Source: Tenacibaculum sp. Bg11-29 (lineage in GTDB: Bacteria > Bacteroidota > Bacteroidia > Flavobacteriales > Flavobacteriaceae). Taken from it: 64,000 nt of DNA. The stretch lies in contig NZ_PJBB01000003.1 of assembly GCF_002836595.1 (NCBI RefSeq), positions 1,549,001-1,613,000 on the forward strand, read 5' to 3'. Below the pieces are notes generated by a model. The model was not told where the DNA came from, did not search any database, and was given only the letters and a program-made list of their open reading frames with translations. The position numbers and the translations under genes are program-made. The number at the start of each line of letters is the position of its first letter. Positions within the stretch are counted from its first letter, which is position 1. Shown piece by piece: positions 1-9,387 of this stretch.

Positions 1-652
1 TGAAGTATATGGAAGTTTAGGAGAAGAAGGTTTCTTTACAGAAAATACTTCTTACGATCCTCATTCTCCATATTCAGCATCTAAAGCTTCCTCAGATCAT
101 TTTGTAAGATCTTTTCAGGATACATATGGTTTTCCTACTGTAATTTCTAATTGTTCTAATAATTACGGATCCTTTCAGTTTCCTGAAAAACTAATCCCTT
201 TATTTATAAATAATATATGTAAAAATAAAGCTTTACCAGTATATGGAAAGGGGGATAATGTAAGAGATTGGTTATTTGTAAACGATCATGCAAGAGCCAT
301 TGATGAAATATTTCATAATGGTAAATTAGGAGATACTTACAATATAGGAGGGTTCAATGAATGGAGAAATATTGATTTAATCAAGGTTTTAATAAGTACA
401 GTTGATAGGTTACTTGGAAGACCAGAAGGTACTTCAGAAAAATTAATTACATATGTAACTGATAGGGCTGGTCATGATCAAAGATATGCTATAGATTCAT
501 CTAAGTTAAAGAATGAGCTAGGCTGGGAACCTTCATTACAGTTTGAAGAAGGAATAGAAAAAACAGTAAAATGGTATTTAGAAAATCAAGAATGGATTGA
601 TAACATAACTAGTGGTGATTATCAAACATATTATGATGAAATGTACAACTAA
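1..652 (+). CDS. rfbB: dTDP-glucose 4,6-dehydratase, C-terminal part (5' end outside window)
   Basis: The reading frame is open from base 2 to the TAA at 650-652, giving the last 216 residues of an extended short-chain dehydratase. The visible start reads EVYGSLGEEG, followed by the YxxxK catalytic pair in PYSASKAS, then NCSNNYGSFQFPEKLIPLF and GDNVRDWLFVNDHARAI, which are typical of dTDP-glucose 4,6-dehydratase (RmlB/RfbB). This enzyme makes dTDP-4-keto-6-deoxyglucose, a precursor of rhamnose and other deoxysugars in O-antigen or capsule. The N-terminal NAD-binding GxxGxxG motif lies outside the window. It is followed after 9 bases by a lipid-linked sugar transferase and then galE, so it is the end of a surface-polysaccharide operon. 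The exact sugar product cannot be told from this fragment. Confidence 0.9.
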   Translation, partial: EVYGSLGEEGFFTENTSYDPHSPYSASKASSDHFVRSFQDTYGFPTVISNCSNNYGSFQFPEKLIPLFINNICKNKALPVYGKGDNVRDWLFVNDHARAIDEIFHNGKLGDTYNIGGFNEWRNIDLIKVLISTVDRLLGRPEGTSEKLITYVTDRAGHDQRYAIDSSKLKNELGWEPSLQFEEGIEKTVKWYLENQEWIDNITSGDYQTYYDEMYN

Positions 653-661
653 AATATAATA

Positions 662-1627
662 ATGATTGAGTATTTCATAGTATTAATTAGTTTAATCTTT
701 CTGTCTATAATTTATTTTAGATTAGCTAATAAATTTAATATAATAGATAAACCAAATCATAGGAGTTCGCATACGATGCAAACAGTAAGAGGTGGAGGTG
801 TTTTATTTTTTTTAGCAGTATTAATCTATTTTTTTTTATCAGACTTTCAGTACCCTTTTTTCGTAATTGGAATCTCTTTAATTGCTATTGTTAGTTTTAT
901 TGATGATATCGTAACTTTAAGCTCTACTATAAGACTACCTTTTCAATTTATATCGATAGGATTTTGTTTGATTCAAATTGGGTTTACTGCAAGTGATTTT
1001 CTATTATTTATACCTTTCTTAATTATAGGAGTGGGCTTCATAAATATCTATAATTTTATGGATGGAATTAACGGTATAACAGGTTTATATAGTATTGTTA
1101 TTTTATTGGGGTTATTTTTTATTAACTTAAATGAACATATAATTGATCATAATTTAATAATCTATGTGATATTGTCATTACTAGTTTTTGGTTTTTATAA
1201 TTTTAGGAAAAAGGCAAGGATGTTTGCTGGAGATATAGGAAGTATTTCTATATCTGTATTAATTTTTTTTATAGGTGTTTGTTTTATGAAAGAATTAAAA
1301 TCACCAATATTGTTATTATTTGTTTTAATTTATGGTGTAGATGCGATTTTAACATTAGGTTATAGGAAGTCTATAGGAGAAAATGTGATGGAACCACACA
1401 GAAAACATATTTATCAAAAGTTGATACATATAATGAAATTATCGCACCTAAAAGTAGCTGTTCTTTACGCATCTACTCAAGTTCTCATCTGTATAATTAT
1501 ATATTTTGGGTATACATTAAGTGTTGTTAATCAATTAATAATTATGCTTTTTTGTATTTCAGTTTTTATATTAGTTTACCTTATCTTGTTTAAGATGATT
1601 GAAAGAAGAAAGCTTTTATCAGTATAA
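662..1627 (+). CDS. WecA/WbpL-like undecaprenyl-phosphate sugar-1-phosphate transferase (glycosyltransferase family 4)
   Basis: This 321-residue polytopic membrane protein has about ten hydrophobic segments. It carries the hallmarks of the MraY/WecA/WbpL family: IDKPNHRSSHTMQTVRGGG near residues 28-46, an Asp-rich loop FIDDIVTLSSTIRLPFQ near 80-96, NIYNFMDGINGITG near 128-141 and FAGDIGS near 189-195, followed by EPHRKHIYQKL. Members transfer a sugar-1-phosphate from a UDP-sugar to undecaprenyl phosphate at the inner membrane and start O-antigen or capsule units. The HRSSHT...RGGG pattern is closer to WbpL/WecA-like enzymes than to MraY. It lies between rmlB and galE. The sugar it transfers (GlcNAc, FucNAc, QuiNAc) is not decidable here. 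Confidence 0.88.
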   Translation: MIEYFIVLISLIFLSIIYFRLANKFNIIDKPNHRSSHTMQTVRGGGVLFFLAVLIYFFLSDFQYPFFVIGISLIAIVSFIDDIVTLSSTIRLPFQFISIGFCLIQIGFTASDFLLFIPFLIIGVGFINIYNFMDGINGITGLYSIVILLGLFFINLNEHIIDHNLIIYVILSLLVFGFYNFRKKARMFAGDIGSISISVLIFFIGVCFMKELKSPILLLFVLIYGVDAILTLGYRKSIGENVMEPHRKHIYQKLIHIMKLSHLKVAVLYASTQVLICIIIYFGYTLSVVNQLIIMLFCISVFILVYLILFKMIERRKLLSV

Positions 1628-1645
1628 AAAAGAAAAAAAGAAAAA

Positions 1646-2656
1646 ATGAAAAAAATATTAGTCACCGGAGGCTTGGGATTTATCGGATCTCATGTTGTAG
1701 TAGAACTTCAAAATTCGGGATACGAAGTAATCATTATTGATAATTTATCTAATAGCAAAATAAATGTATTAGATAGTATAACTGAAATAACAGGAATAAA
1801 ACCAAGTTTTAGTCAATTAGATTTAAGAGAGAAAAAGGTAGTAAAAGAGTTTTTTGAAGAGAATGTAATTGATGGAATCATTCACTTTGCTGCATTTAAA
1901 GCTGTTGGTGAAAGTGTTGAGAAACCATTAGATTATTATGAGAATAATATAAATAGTCTGGTGTATTTGCTCCAAGAAATGCGTGATAGAAATATAGATA
2001 ATTTTATATTTAGCTCATCATGTACAGTATACGGTCAAGCAGATGAATTACCTATTACAGAAAAAGCACCTATAAAACCTGCTGAATCTCCTTATGGAAA
2101 TACAAAACAAATTGGTGAAGAAATAATCAAAGAAAGTTGTAATGCTTATAGTAAAAATGCAATAGCACTACGTTATTTTAACCCAATAGGAGCACATGAA
2201 AGCGTTAAAATAGGAGAATTACCTATCGGCGTACCACAAAATTTAATTCCTTACATAACACAAACAGCAATAGGTGATCGAGAAAAATTACTAGTTTTTG
2301 GTGATGATTATCCTACTATAGATGGAACAGCTGTACGTGATTATATTCATGTAGTTGATTTAGCTAAGGCTCATGTAAAAGCCGTAGAGCGATTAATAAA
2401 TAAAAAAAATGATCAAAATTTTGAAACATTTAATATCGGTACAGGTAAAGGAAGTTCTGTAATGGAAGTTATTAAAACTTTTGAAAAAATATCTCAAAAA
2501 TCACTAAATTATGAAATAGTTGAAAGGCGTTTAGGAGATATTATAGCTGCTTATGCAGATACAACTAAAGCGAATGAAGTATTGGGGTGGAGAAGTGAAA
2601 AAAAATTAGAAGAAGCATTATTGTCTTCATGGAAATGGCAAGAGAAACAAAAATAA
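1646..2656 (+). CDS. galE: UDP-glucose 4-epimerase
   Basis: At 336 residues this matches GalE in length and order. It begins with an NAD-binding motif, GGLGFIGSH (residues 8-16), followed by the conserved IDNLSNS segment, SSSCTVYG with the catalytic Ser/Thr, and YGNTK (the YxxxK pair) near residue 150. FNPIGAHES and VRDYIHVVDLA are also typical. It interconverts UDP-glucose and UDP-galactose (or the N-acetyl forms) in the cytoplasm. It is the last gene of the plus-strand polysaccharide operon, 18 bases after the transferase, and ends just before a strong terminator. Whether it acts on UDP-Glc or UDP-GlcNAc is not clear from the sequence. Confidence 0.93.
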   Translation: MKKILVTGGLGFIGSHVVVELQNSGYEVIIIDNLSNSKINVLDSITEITGIKPSFSQLDLREKKVVKEFFEENVIDGIIHFAAFKAVGESVEKPLDYYENNINSLVYLLQEMRDRNIDNFIFSSSCTVYGQADELPITEKAPIKPAESPYGNTKQIGEEIIKESCNAYSKNAIALRYFNPIGAHESVKIGELPIGVPQNLIPYITQTAIGDREKLLVFGDDYPTIDGTAVRDYIHVVDLAKAHVKAVERLINKKNDQNFETFNIGTGKGSSVMEVIKTFEKISQKSLNYEIVERRLGDIIAAYADTTKANEVLGWRSEKKLEEALLSSWKWQEKQK

Positions 2657-2670
2657 GGTTCTTTAAAAAT

Positions 2671-2707
2671 AAAAAAGCGGTAAGATTTTAAATTTTACCG
2701 CTTTTTT
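2671..2707. terminator. Bidirectional intrinsic terminator between galE and the LysM lipoprotein gene
   Basis: The arms AAAAAGCGGTAA and TTACCGCTTTTT form a hairpin with A and T runs on either side, placed between two convergent genes. It can end transcription from both strands. Confidence 0.85.
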
Positions 2708-2714
2708 ATGAGTA

Positions 2715-4565
2715 TTATTTAAGTCTTGTTAAACTTAAATCCGCATTGTATTTTACAACGAATAAACCTTTGTTGGTAATACTGCCTGAGCTTTTTTTGT
2801 AATAATCAAATTTGTTTTCTACACGGAGAGATACTCCTTCTTTAAAAGTTGTTATTAGTTTTTTTCCTGAAGCCAATCGCATTAGCACATCATAGGTAAC
2901 ATCAAAACCTTTAATAGCATAATCAGAAGGAATTGTGTTGTTTTTTTTGTTATAATTTTTGTTAAACACTTTTACGTTTTCAGAAGAATCATCTGTAAAA
3001 ACATCGGATACATATGTGAAATTTACACTAGCTAATTTATTATTATCTATTTTATTATAAGCTTTGTTCTTTTCTATCGCAAAGACATGAATATTAATAT
3101 CATCAGGTAAGCCAATCATACTATTTAAAACATCTGCTACGGCAGCATTTTTATCTGATGTTACGATAACCCAATTCTGCTTTTTTATAGCCATTTTTCT
3201 AGTGAAAAGATTTCTTTTTATATAGCCATCTTTTGGTTTTAAAACATGAATTTTTTTAATTGAATCATGAGTTTTTAATCTACTAAGAATTTTTTCTACT
3301 TTCTGATTAGAGTTAGTTGTACCATCACCAACAACAAAAATTTCTTCACCATTGTAGGTTTCTTTTAAATAAGAAATTAAATAATCAGTATAATTATTTT
3401 TATCAGGAGCCGACTTAATAAGTTTAGGAGAAGAAAATTTTTGTTGTTTATTCGAAAAATGGGGGAAAACAACAGGGATATTAACTTTATTCGCTATAGT
3501 TTCCGTTTTTTCTGAATAAAAAGGACCAATAACAACATCAGTATTATCTAACTTACCTTCATCTAAAATTACTGAAATATTATCGCCTCTATTACCTGTG
3601 TCAAAAAGATTTACATTTACATAAATACCTTGTTTTTTAATTGAATCTATGGCGATTTCAGCACCCAAATAAAAATCGGTAACCATATTGGCTAAAGAAG
3701 CATATTTATTTTTTTTCTTATTAAATATGTTTGTTGCGGAAGCTAAGCTGTATTCTTTAGCTTTAAAAGGAAGTAGTATTGATAAGTTAATAGATGTATT
3801 TTCTTGAATACTATCTTTGTAAAAAGCATAGTTTTCATTAGGGTTAACATCTTCAATAGGTTTGATCTTTAATAATTGGTCAATAGACAACTCATTGTTT
3901 GCTATATTCGGATATTCGGGATTTAAACGAATTAAATCTTCCTTTGAAATATTATAAAATCGAGTTAAACTGTAAACCGTTTCTTTACTCTTAACAGTAT
4001 GAGTTAAAAATTTTATTAAAACTTCTTTCCTGTCAATTGTAATTATTTTTTCAATTGATTTTACCTTTAAAACCTGACCAATACTTAAGTCATTATTTTT
4101 AATTCCAGGGAATTCAGGATTCCATTTAATTAAATCATCTTTAGAAATATTATATTCTTTAGTTATTCTATAAACAGTTTCTCCAGTGGCAACAGTATGG
4201 GTGTCATATTCATATACTGTTTGTTGAAAAATATCATTTTTTGAATTTTCATTAGAGTTATTATCTGAGTTCTCTAGTTTTTCAGAGTCAGTAATAACGA
4301 CTTCACCTTTATCATCAGAAGAAGGTGAAGAAATTCCCTTTTTTATCTTTGGATTAGGAATAACAATTAGTGTATTCGCTTCAGGTCTTCGGCCAACATC
4401 AGGGTTTAAACGAAGTAAATCTTTCGTTTTCATATCCAGTCGTTTAGCAATGTCACGTATTGTTTCTCCTTCTTGGATTTTATAGGTTATATACCGTTTT
4501 TGTTGACCACAGGAAACGGTAAAGGTTAAAATACAAATTAAAAGTAAAAATTGAAATTTCTTCAT
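2715..4565 (-). CDS. LysM-repeat lipoprotein with a periplasmic-binding-protein (PBP1-like) domain
   Basis: The 616-residue product starts with a lipoprotein signal peptide ending in TVSC (Cys19). Three LysM modules follow near residues 27-72, 121-168 and 188-234; the last two are nearly alike (HTV.tGETVY, ISKDDLIKWNPEFP and ISKEDLIRLNPEYP). From about residue 258 there is a type I periplasmic-binding-protein-like domain (LSILLPFK..., VIGPFYSEKTETIA, VFPHFSNKQQ). LysM modules bind peptidoglycan glycan chains, so the protein probably sits on a membrane facing the wall. The family is common in Bacteroidota downstream of guaA, but its ligand is unknown. It lies 26 bases after guaA and is probably cotranscribed with it. 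Confidence 0.85.
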   Translation of the reverse strand: MKKFQFLLLICILTFTVSCGQQKRYITYKIQEGETIRDIAKRLDMKTKDLLRLNPDVGRRPEANTLIVIPNPKIKKGISSPSSDDKGEVVITDSEKLENSDNNSNENSKNDIFQQTVYEYDTHTVATGETVYRITKEYNISKDDLIKWNPEFPGIKNNDLSIGQVLKVKSIEKIITIDRKEVLIKFLTHTVKSKETVYSLTRFYNISKEDLIRLNPEYPNIANNELSIDQLLKIKPIEDVNPNENYAFYKDSIQENTSINLSILLPFKAKEYSLASATNIFNKKKNKYASLANMVTDFYLGAEIAIDSIKKQGIYVNVNLFDTGNRGDNISVILDEGKLDNTDVVIGPFYSEKTETIANKVNIPVVFPHFSNKQQKFSSPKLIKSAPDKNNYTDYLISYLKETYNGEEIFVVGDGTTNSNQKVEKILSRLKTHDSIKKIHVLKPKDGYIKRNLFTRKMAIKKQNWVIVTSDKNAAVADVLNSMIGLPDDINIHVFAIEKNKAYNKIDNNKLASVNFTYVSDVFTDDSSENVKVFNKNYNKKNNTIPSDYAIKGFDVTYDVLMRLASGKKLITTFKEGVSLRVENKFDYYKKSSGSITNKGLFVVKYNADLSLTRLK

Positions 4566-4591
4566 CTACATTATTTTTTATTATAAGAACT

Positions 4592-6127
4592 TTATTCCCA
4601 TTCAATGGTCGCAGGTGGTTTAGAACTAATGTCGTAAACAACACGGTTAACACCCTTTACATTATTTATTATTTTATTTGATATTCTTTGTAAAAACTCA
4701 TAGGGTAAATTTACCCAGTCTGCGGTCATACCATCTGTACTTTCAACAGCTCGTAAAGCAACTACTTTTTCGTATGTTCTTTCATCACCCATTACTCCAA
4801 CAGAGTTTACAGGTAATAACATCGCTCCAGCTTGCCAAACTTTATCATACAAACCATCTTCTTTTAATCCATTAACAAAAATAGCATCTACTTCTTGTAA
4901 AATACGAACTTTTTCAGAAGTAACATCTCCTAAAATTCTAATACCTAAACCTGGTCCAGGAAAAGGGTGCCTACCTAATAAGTCTTTATCTATACCCATA
5001 GAAGCACCTACGCGACGTACTTCATCTTTAAAAATCATTCGTAAAGGCTCTACTATCTTTAGTTTCATAAAATCAGGTAAACCTCCTACATTATGATGAC
5101 TTTTTATTGTTGCAGATGGACCTCCATTAACAGAAACTGATTCAATAACATCAGGGTATATAGTACCTTGCGCTAACCATTTTGCGTTTTCAATTTGGTT
5201 AGCTTCATCATCAAAAACTTCAATAAAAACTTTACCAATACTTTTACGTTTTGCTTCCGGATCAGATAATCCTGCTAAATCTTTCAGGAAACGATCAGAA
5301 GCATCTACTCCTTTAACGTTTAACCCCATTCCTTCGTATTGTTTTAATACATTTTTATACTCATCTTTACGAAGTAAACCATTGTTAACAAAAATACAAT
5401 GTAAATTTTCACCAATAGCTTTGTGCAATAAAACAGCAGCAACAGTAGAATCTACACCGCCTGAAAGTCCTAAAACAACTTTGTCATCTCCTACTTTTTC
5501 TTGTATTCCTTTAACCGTTTCGTCAACAAATGAATCTGGAGTCCATGTTTGAGCTACACCAGCTATAGTAACTAAAAAGTTTTCTAACAATTGCTTACCA
5601 TCAGTAGAATGATATACTTCTGGATGAAATTGAATAGCATACGTTGTTTCTCCTTCAATTTTATAAGCGGCATTATCTACATCATGAGTACTTGCTAATA
5701 AAGCTCCACCAGTAGGTAGTTCTTTAATTGTATCTGAATGACTCATCCAAACCTGACTTCCTGTAGAAATACCACTAAAGAAGACTTCGTTTTCTTTTAC
5801 ATATGATAAATTTGCTCTACCATATTCACGCGTATTAGATGGAGCTACTAATCCACCAGAAAAATGTGCTAGGTACTGAGCACCATAACAAACAGCAAGT
5901 AAAGGTTTTTTGCCTCTAATTTCTGATAAGTCTGGATGTAATACACCTTCAGCCCTAACAGAGTTTGGACTACCTGATAAAATTACAGCTTTAAAGTCGT
6001 TTAAATTTTTTGGTATCTTGTTATATGGATAAATTTCACAATAAATGTTCAATTCTCTAACGCGGCGCGCAATAAGTTGTGTGTATTGCGATCCGAAATC
6101 TAAAATAAGTACGTTGTGTTGTTGCAT
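4592..6127 (-). CDS. guaA: GMP synthase (glutamine-hydrolysing)
   Basis: This enzyme converts XMP to GMP with ATP and glutamine. The N-terminal class I amidotransferase domain shows [14 protein letters not shown], the nucleophile Cys80 in AVCYGAQ and the His/Glu pair in QFHPEVYHS. The ATP-pyrophosphatase domain has the P-loop [11 protein letters not shown], and the C-terminus ends in the family signature [12 protein letters not shown] chose the ATG at 6125-6127, which gives [12 protein letters not shown] and 511 residues; a TTG two codons upstream (6131-6133) is possible but lies inside the -7 box. It lies downstream of the KAS III gene with 62 bases between, and upstream of the LysM lipoprotein gene. 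Confidence 0.97.
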   Translation of the reverse strand: MQQHNVLILDFGSQYTQLIARRVRELNIYCEIYPYNKIPKNLNDFKAVILSGSPNSVRAEGVLHPDLSEIRGKKPLLAVCYGAQYLAHFSGGLVAPSNTREYGRANLSYVKENEVFFSGISTGSQVWMSHSDTIKELPTGGALLASTHDVDNAAYKIEGETTYAIQFHPEVYHSTDGKQLLENFLVTIAGVAQTWTPDSFVDETVKGIQEKVGDDKVVLGLSGGVDSTVAAVLLHKAIGENLHCIFVNNGLLRKDEYKNVLKQYEGMGLNVKGVDASDRFLKDLAGLSDPEAKRKSIGKVFIEVFDDEANQIENAKWLAQGTIYPDVIESVSVNGGPSATIKSHHNVGGLPDFMKLKIVEPLRMIFKDEVRRVGASMGIDKDLLGRHPFPGPGLGIRILGDVTSEKVRILQEVDAIFVNGLKEDGLYDKVWQAGAMLLPVNSVGVMGDERTYEKVVALRAVESTDGMTADWVNLPYEFLQRISNKIINNVKGVNRVVYDISSKPPATIEWE

Positions 6128-6130
6128 GCG

Positions 6131-6138
6131 CAAAAATA
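6131..6138 (-). promoter_or_regulatory. Candidate -7 box (TATTTTTG) almost abutting the guaA start
   Basis: On the minus strand TATTTTTG fits the Bacteroidota consensus TAnnTTTG. Its last G is only three bases before the guaA ATG, so a transcript from it would have almost no leader. No clear -33 TTG is seen at the usual distance, so this is a weak call. Confidence 0.35.
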
Positions 6139-6189
6139 GTACTTAGATTTTAGATTTTAAGTATTTGATTTTAGATTTTTTGAAGTTTT

Positions 6190-7254
6190 TTAATAGCGGT
6201 AAACAATTGCATTTATATTCATTCCTGCACCAACAGAGGCAAGTATAATAATATCTCCTTCTTTTACTTCTTGATTTTCTATATTTCCTTTTAAAACCAA
6301 ATCTAATAAAGTTGGAACTGTAGCAACTGAACTATTCCCTAATTTATGAATACTCATAGGCATTATGTCATTAGGTAGAGGTTTTTTGTATAATCTATAA
6401 AACCGTTTAATAATAGCATCATCCATTTTTTCATTTGCTTGATGGATAAATATTTTCTTAACCTCACTAATATCAATTTTGCTTTTGTCTAAAGCAAATT
6501 TCATTGCCTTTGGTACATTATTTAAAGCAAATTCATAAATTTTACGTCCTTGCATTTTAATATAACGCACATTCTGATCTAGACCTTTATTAAAAGAGTT
6601 TCCAAAGAATAAAAAATAAACTTCGTCTTTAGTAAAGGTTTGAGTAGCGTGGCTTAAAATACCACTATTGCTATTTTCTTTTAGTTCAAGAACACAAGCA
6701 CCGGCTCCATCACTGTAAATCATCGAATCACGGTCAAATTTATCAACAACTCTAGAAAGAGTTTCGCTACCAATAACCAAACATTTTTTAGCAATACCAG
6801 CTTTTATAAATGCTTGTGCTTGAATAACTCCTTCGATCCATCCAGGGCACCCAAATAAAATGTCATAAGCAACACAATTAGGATTTTCTATCTGGAGTAA
6901 GTGCTTTACACGACTAGCTAAACTAGGAAGGATATCACTTTGAATAGCACCTTCTTTTACGTCTCCAAAATTATGAGCAAATATAATATAGTCTAGATCT
7001 TCAGGATTTATATTTGCATCGTTTATAGCATTTTTAGCTGCAAAAAATGCTAAATCAGATGAATTGTATGCTGTTTTAGCATAACGACGCTCTTCAATAC
7101 CAGTTATTGATTTGAACTTTTCAATAATTATAGTATTGGTACTTTCAAAAGAGGTTCCATCGGTATTCAAAAAAGAATTTTCTAAAAATTGACTATTATC
7201 TTTTTTTATCGAAGGTATATATGAACCTGTTCCAGTAATTACTGCTGACGCCAT
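6190..7254 (-). CDS. 3-oxoacyl-ACP synthase III (FabH-like) ketosynthase
   Basis: The 354-residue protein has the KAS III fold signature. The catalytic Cys136 lies in DILFGCPGWIEG, the His in IFIHQANEKMDD and the Asn in HKLGNSSVATVPTLL. A glycine-rich end, IILASVGAGMNINAIVYRY, closes the fold. KAS III enzymes start fatty-acid synthesis by condensing an acyl-CoA with malonyl-ACP; relatives also make starter units for pigments or other lipids. The Cys context GCPGW differs from the CAGF or CSGF seen in housekeeping FabH, so this may be a paralogue with another starter rather than the essential FabH. It lies upstream of guaA on the same strand, and no other fatty-acid genes are next to it. Confidence 0.85.
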   Translation of the reverse strand: MASAVITGTGSYIPSIKKDNSQFLENSFLNTDGTSFESTNTIIIEKFKSITGIEERRYAKTAYNSSDLAFFAAKNAINDANINPEDLDYIIFAHNFGDVKEGAIQSDILPSLASRVKHLLQIENPNCVAYDILFGCPGWIEGVIQAQAFIKAGIAKKCLVIGSETLSRVVDKFDRDSMIYSDGAGACVLELKENSNSGILSHATQTFTKDEVYFLFFGNSFNKGLDQNVRYIKMQGRKIYEFALNNVPKAMKFALDKSKIDISEVKKIFIHQANEKMDDAIIKRFYRLYKKPLPNDIMPMSIHKLGNSSVATVPTLLDLVLKGNIENQEVKEGDIIILASVGAGMNINAIVYRY

Positions 7255-7412
7255 TGTGATTTTTTAGGATATTATAATACAATTAAAGCATTTTTAATCA
7301 GATTAAGATATTAATTAGTAGTCATTTTTTAAGAATTATATAATTCTTAAAAAACCAAGCTATAATTAGATGTTCTAAAAAAAAATGGTGTTTTTTTTGA
7401 ATTTGTTACTGT

Positions 7413-7895
7413 TTATAAATACGAGCTATCGAATGAAAAAGGCAGTAAAGAGAGTAAAGACGTTGTTTTAATAATTTCTCCAACCTCTCCCATAAAAATA
7501 ATTTCTATAGATTCTTTCTGGTTAATTTCATATTCAGATAAAGTTTGTCTACACGCCCCACAAGGTCCAACAGGTTTATTAACGATAGTGTTTTCAGAGG
7601 CAGCTGTAATTGCTATTTTTTTTATTTTTATCCCTGGAAATTCAGAACCTACTTTCCAAACACCAACTCTCTCTGCGCACATACCAGAAGGATATGCCGC
7701 ATTTTCCTGATTATTTCCTAAAACAATGGTGCCGTTTTCTAATAAAAAAGCTGCACCTACTTTAAATTTAGAATATGGAGCATATGCTTTTGCTCTTGCT
7801 TCAATAGCTTTATTCATTAATAATTGATCTTCTTGATCTAATTCTGATAATGTATTAAAAACGGTAGCTGAAGTTTTTACTTCTATTTTTTTCAT
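7413..7895 (-). CDS. cdd: Cytidine deaminase
   Basis: This 160-residue zinc enzyme deaminates cytidine and deoxycytidine to uridine forms in pyrimidine salvage. Zinc ligands and the catalytic Glu are visible: Cys73 and Glu75 in GMCAERVG, and Cys112 and Cys115 in GPCGACRQTLSE. The YAPYSKFKVGAAF segment is the usual substrate loop. The length fits the tetrameric cdd family, with a short N-terminal extension (MKKIEVKTSATVFNTLSELD) common in Flavobacteria. It follows porV on the same strand, but a terminator between them suggests separate transcripts. The gene downstream is the KAS III gene, 158 bases away. Confidence 0.95.
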   Translation of the reverse strand: MKKIEVKTSATVFNTLSELDQEDQLLMNKAIEARAKAYAPYSKFKVGAAFLLENGTIVLGNNQENAAYPSGMCAERVGVWKVGSEFPGIKIKKIAITAASENTIVNKPVGPCGACRQTLSEYEINQKESIEIIFMGEVGEIIKTTSLLSLLPFSFDSSYL

Positions 7896-7912
7896 GAGAA
7901 ATAGTATTGGAC

Positions 7913-7944
7913 AAAAAAAGCAGTCTAGATAGACTGCTTTTTTT
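7913..7944 (-). terminator. Intrinsic terminator downstream of porV
   Basis: The arms AAAAGCAGTCT and AGACTGCTTTT with an AGAT loop lie 34 bases after the porV stop and just before the cdd start. T runs exist on both strands, but the minus-strand gene porV is the natural user. Confidence 0.85.
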
Positions 7945-7977
7945 ATTACACGAATTTATTAAAAATAAATTAATTTA

Positions 7978-9054
7978 TTAATAATCTTCATATATTTCTC
8001 CTAAATCAAATGATAAAGAGAATCGTAAAGTGTTTTCTAATGGATTATTTACGGAAGATGTGTTTACCAAATAAGATAAATCTAACGTAAATGCTTTAGC
8101 TGTAAAACCAGTTCCTAAAGTTAAAAATTGTCTTTGACCTTTTTCTTCACTTTCATGAAAATAACCAGCTCTAAGTGCAAACGCATTGTTGTATAAATAC
8201 TCAGCTCCTAATGCCCAAGTTGTTTCTTTAAGTTCTTCACTAAAACCTCTATCACCTAAAGAAGTAAACATTCCGTCAAACCAACCTCTTGTTGAATTAG
8301 GACTTGATGGTACTAATAATTTGGTGAATTCTAAATTAAGACCAACAATGTTTTTGCTATCTAATATAAAGTCGAAACCACCACCTAATTTAGCATTGGT
8401 TGGAATGAAATTTTCTTGACCAGGTGTGTATTCTACTTTTGGTCCAATATTAGCAATATTGAAACCTAAACGATAACGCCCATTGAAGTTTCCGTAATTT
8501 TTTTCGTCAGATTGGTAGTAACCAGACACATCAACAGCAAATGAATTAACAGCATTAACATTACTATCATTAATGTCTAAGTTAGAATTGATGTATTTTA
8601 AACCAATTCCCATAGAGAATTTCTCACTCAATTTCATTGAGTAAATAGCAGAGATAGCAAATTCATTTGGGTTTTCAGTTCCAGTACCTACACCACTTTG
8701 ATCTGTTAATTCAACTTCTCCTAGAGAAAAATATTTAATATCTACTCCCCAAGCAGCGTTTTCTTTAAATCTATTTACATATGAAGCGTTTCCAACAAAA
8801 ATATCATCAGTTAAATTACGTAACCATGGTGTGTAATTTAAACCAACACTTATTTTGTTTTTATTGAAAACTGTTTTAGCAGGGTTGTGGAAAATAGAAA
8901 AGGCATCAGCAGATGTTGCTACACCTACATCTCCCATACCTCCAGCACGAGCATCAGATGATATTAATAAAAATGGAGTTGCGGTTGTGATTTGTTGTGC
9001 TTTGGTTTGAAGGGCAAAACATGCAAAAAACAATAAAAATGATAATTTTTTCAT
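7978..9054 (-). CDS. porV: Type IX secretion outer-membrane shuttle protein PorV (LptO)
   Basis: PorV is a FadL-like outer-membrane barrel that carries type IX cargo from the translocon to the attachment complex. The 358-residue product starts with signal peptide MKKLSFLLFFACFALQTKAQ. It continues with ITTATPFLLISSDARAGGMG and DVGVATSADAFSIFHNPAK, which are diagnostic of PorV/LptO, and ends with alternating beta strands and LRFSLSFDLGEIYEDY. I start at the ATG ending at 9054 rather than a TTG two codons upstream. It is divergent from gldJ and followed by cdd. The sortase gene porU, which in related genomes I know lies between porV and gldJ, is not here. Confidence 0.93.
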   Translation of the reverse strand: MKKLSFLLFFACFALQTKAQQITTATPFLLISSDARAGGMGDVGVATSADAFSIFHNPAKTVFNKNKISVGLNYTPWLRNLTDDIFVGNASYVNRFKENAAWGVDIKYFSLGEVELTDQSGVGTGTENPNEFAISAIYSMKLSEKFSMGIGLKYINSNLDINDSNVNAVNSFAVDVSGYYQSDEKNYGNFNGRYRLGFNIANIGPKVEYTPGQENFIPTNAKLGGGFDFILDSKNIVGLNLEFTKLLVPSSPNSTRGWFDGMFTSLGDRGFSEELKETTWALGAEYLYNNAFALRAGYFHESEEKGQRQFLTLGTGFTAKAFTLDLSYLVNTSSVNNPLENTLRFSLSFDLGEIYEDY

Positions 9055-9387
9055 GTACAAATTCGATTAGTTTAGTTCAGCAAATATATGATTTTCTTAA
9101 AAATCTGCTACAGTTTCTTTAATTTTAATAATTACTTTAACGATACAGAGTAAGAATTATTATGTTCTATAGTTCTTAAATCTTAAAATAAAACAAATAT
9201 GATTATAAAATTATAAGATTTAGGCTAGATATTTTAATCTTTTTCTTAAATTCGTAATACTAAACGTCAAACAATCTCGTTTTAATCTTACATAAGTAAG
9301 TTCTTTACGCTGTAATTTGTTTGCAATTTAGTTGTAAGGAATTAGAAATATTGTAAATTGCGGCACCCTTAAAATAGTTGAAAATAG
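9055..9387. other. Divergent intergenic region between porV and gldJ
   Basis: These 333 bases are very AT-rich and hold the porV -7 box. I see no coding frame, tRNA or terminator. TAATTTGTTTG near 9312 is an imperfect candidate -7 element for gldJ. The region is far too short to contain porU, which encodes a protein of over 1,000 residues. Confidence 0.6.
9081..9088 (-). promoter_or_regulatory. Candidate porV -7 box (TATATTTG)
   Basis: A perfect TAnnTTTG match on the minus strand, 26 bases before the porV ATG, which would give a leader of about 20 bases. No good -33 TTG was found 19-21 bases upstream. Confidence 0.5.
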
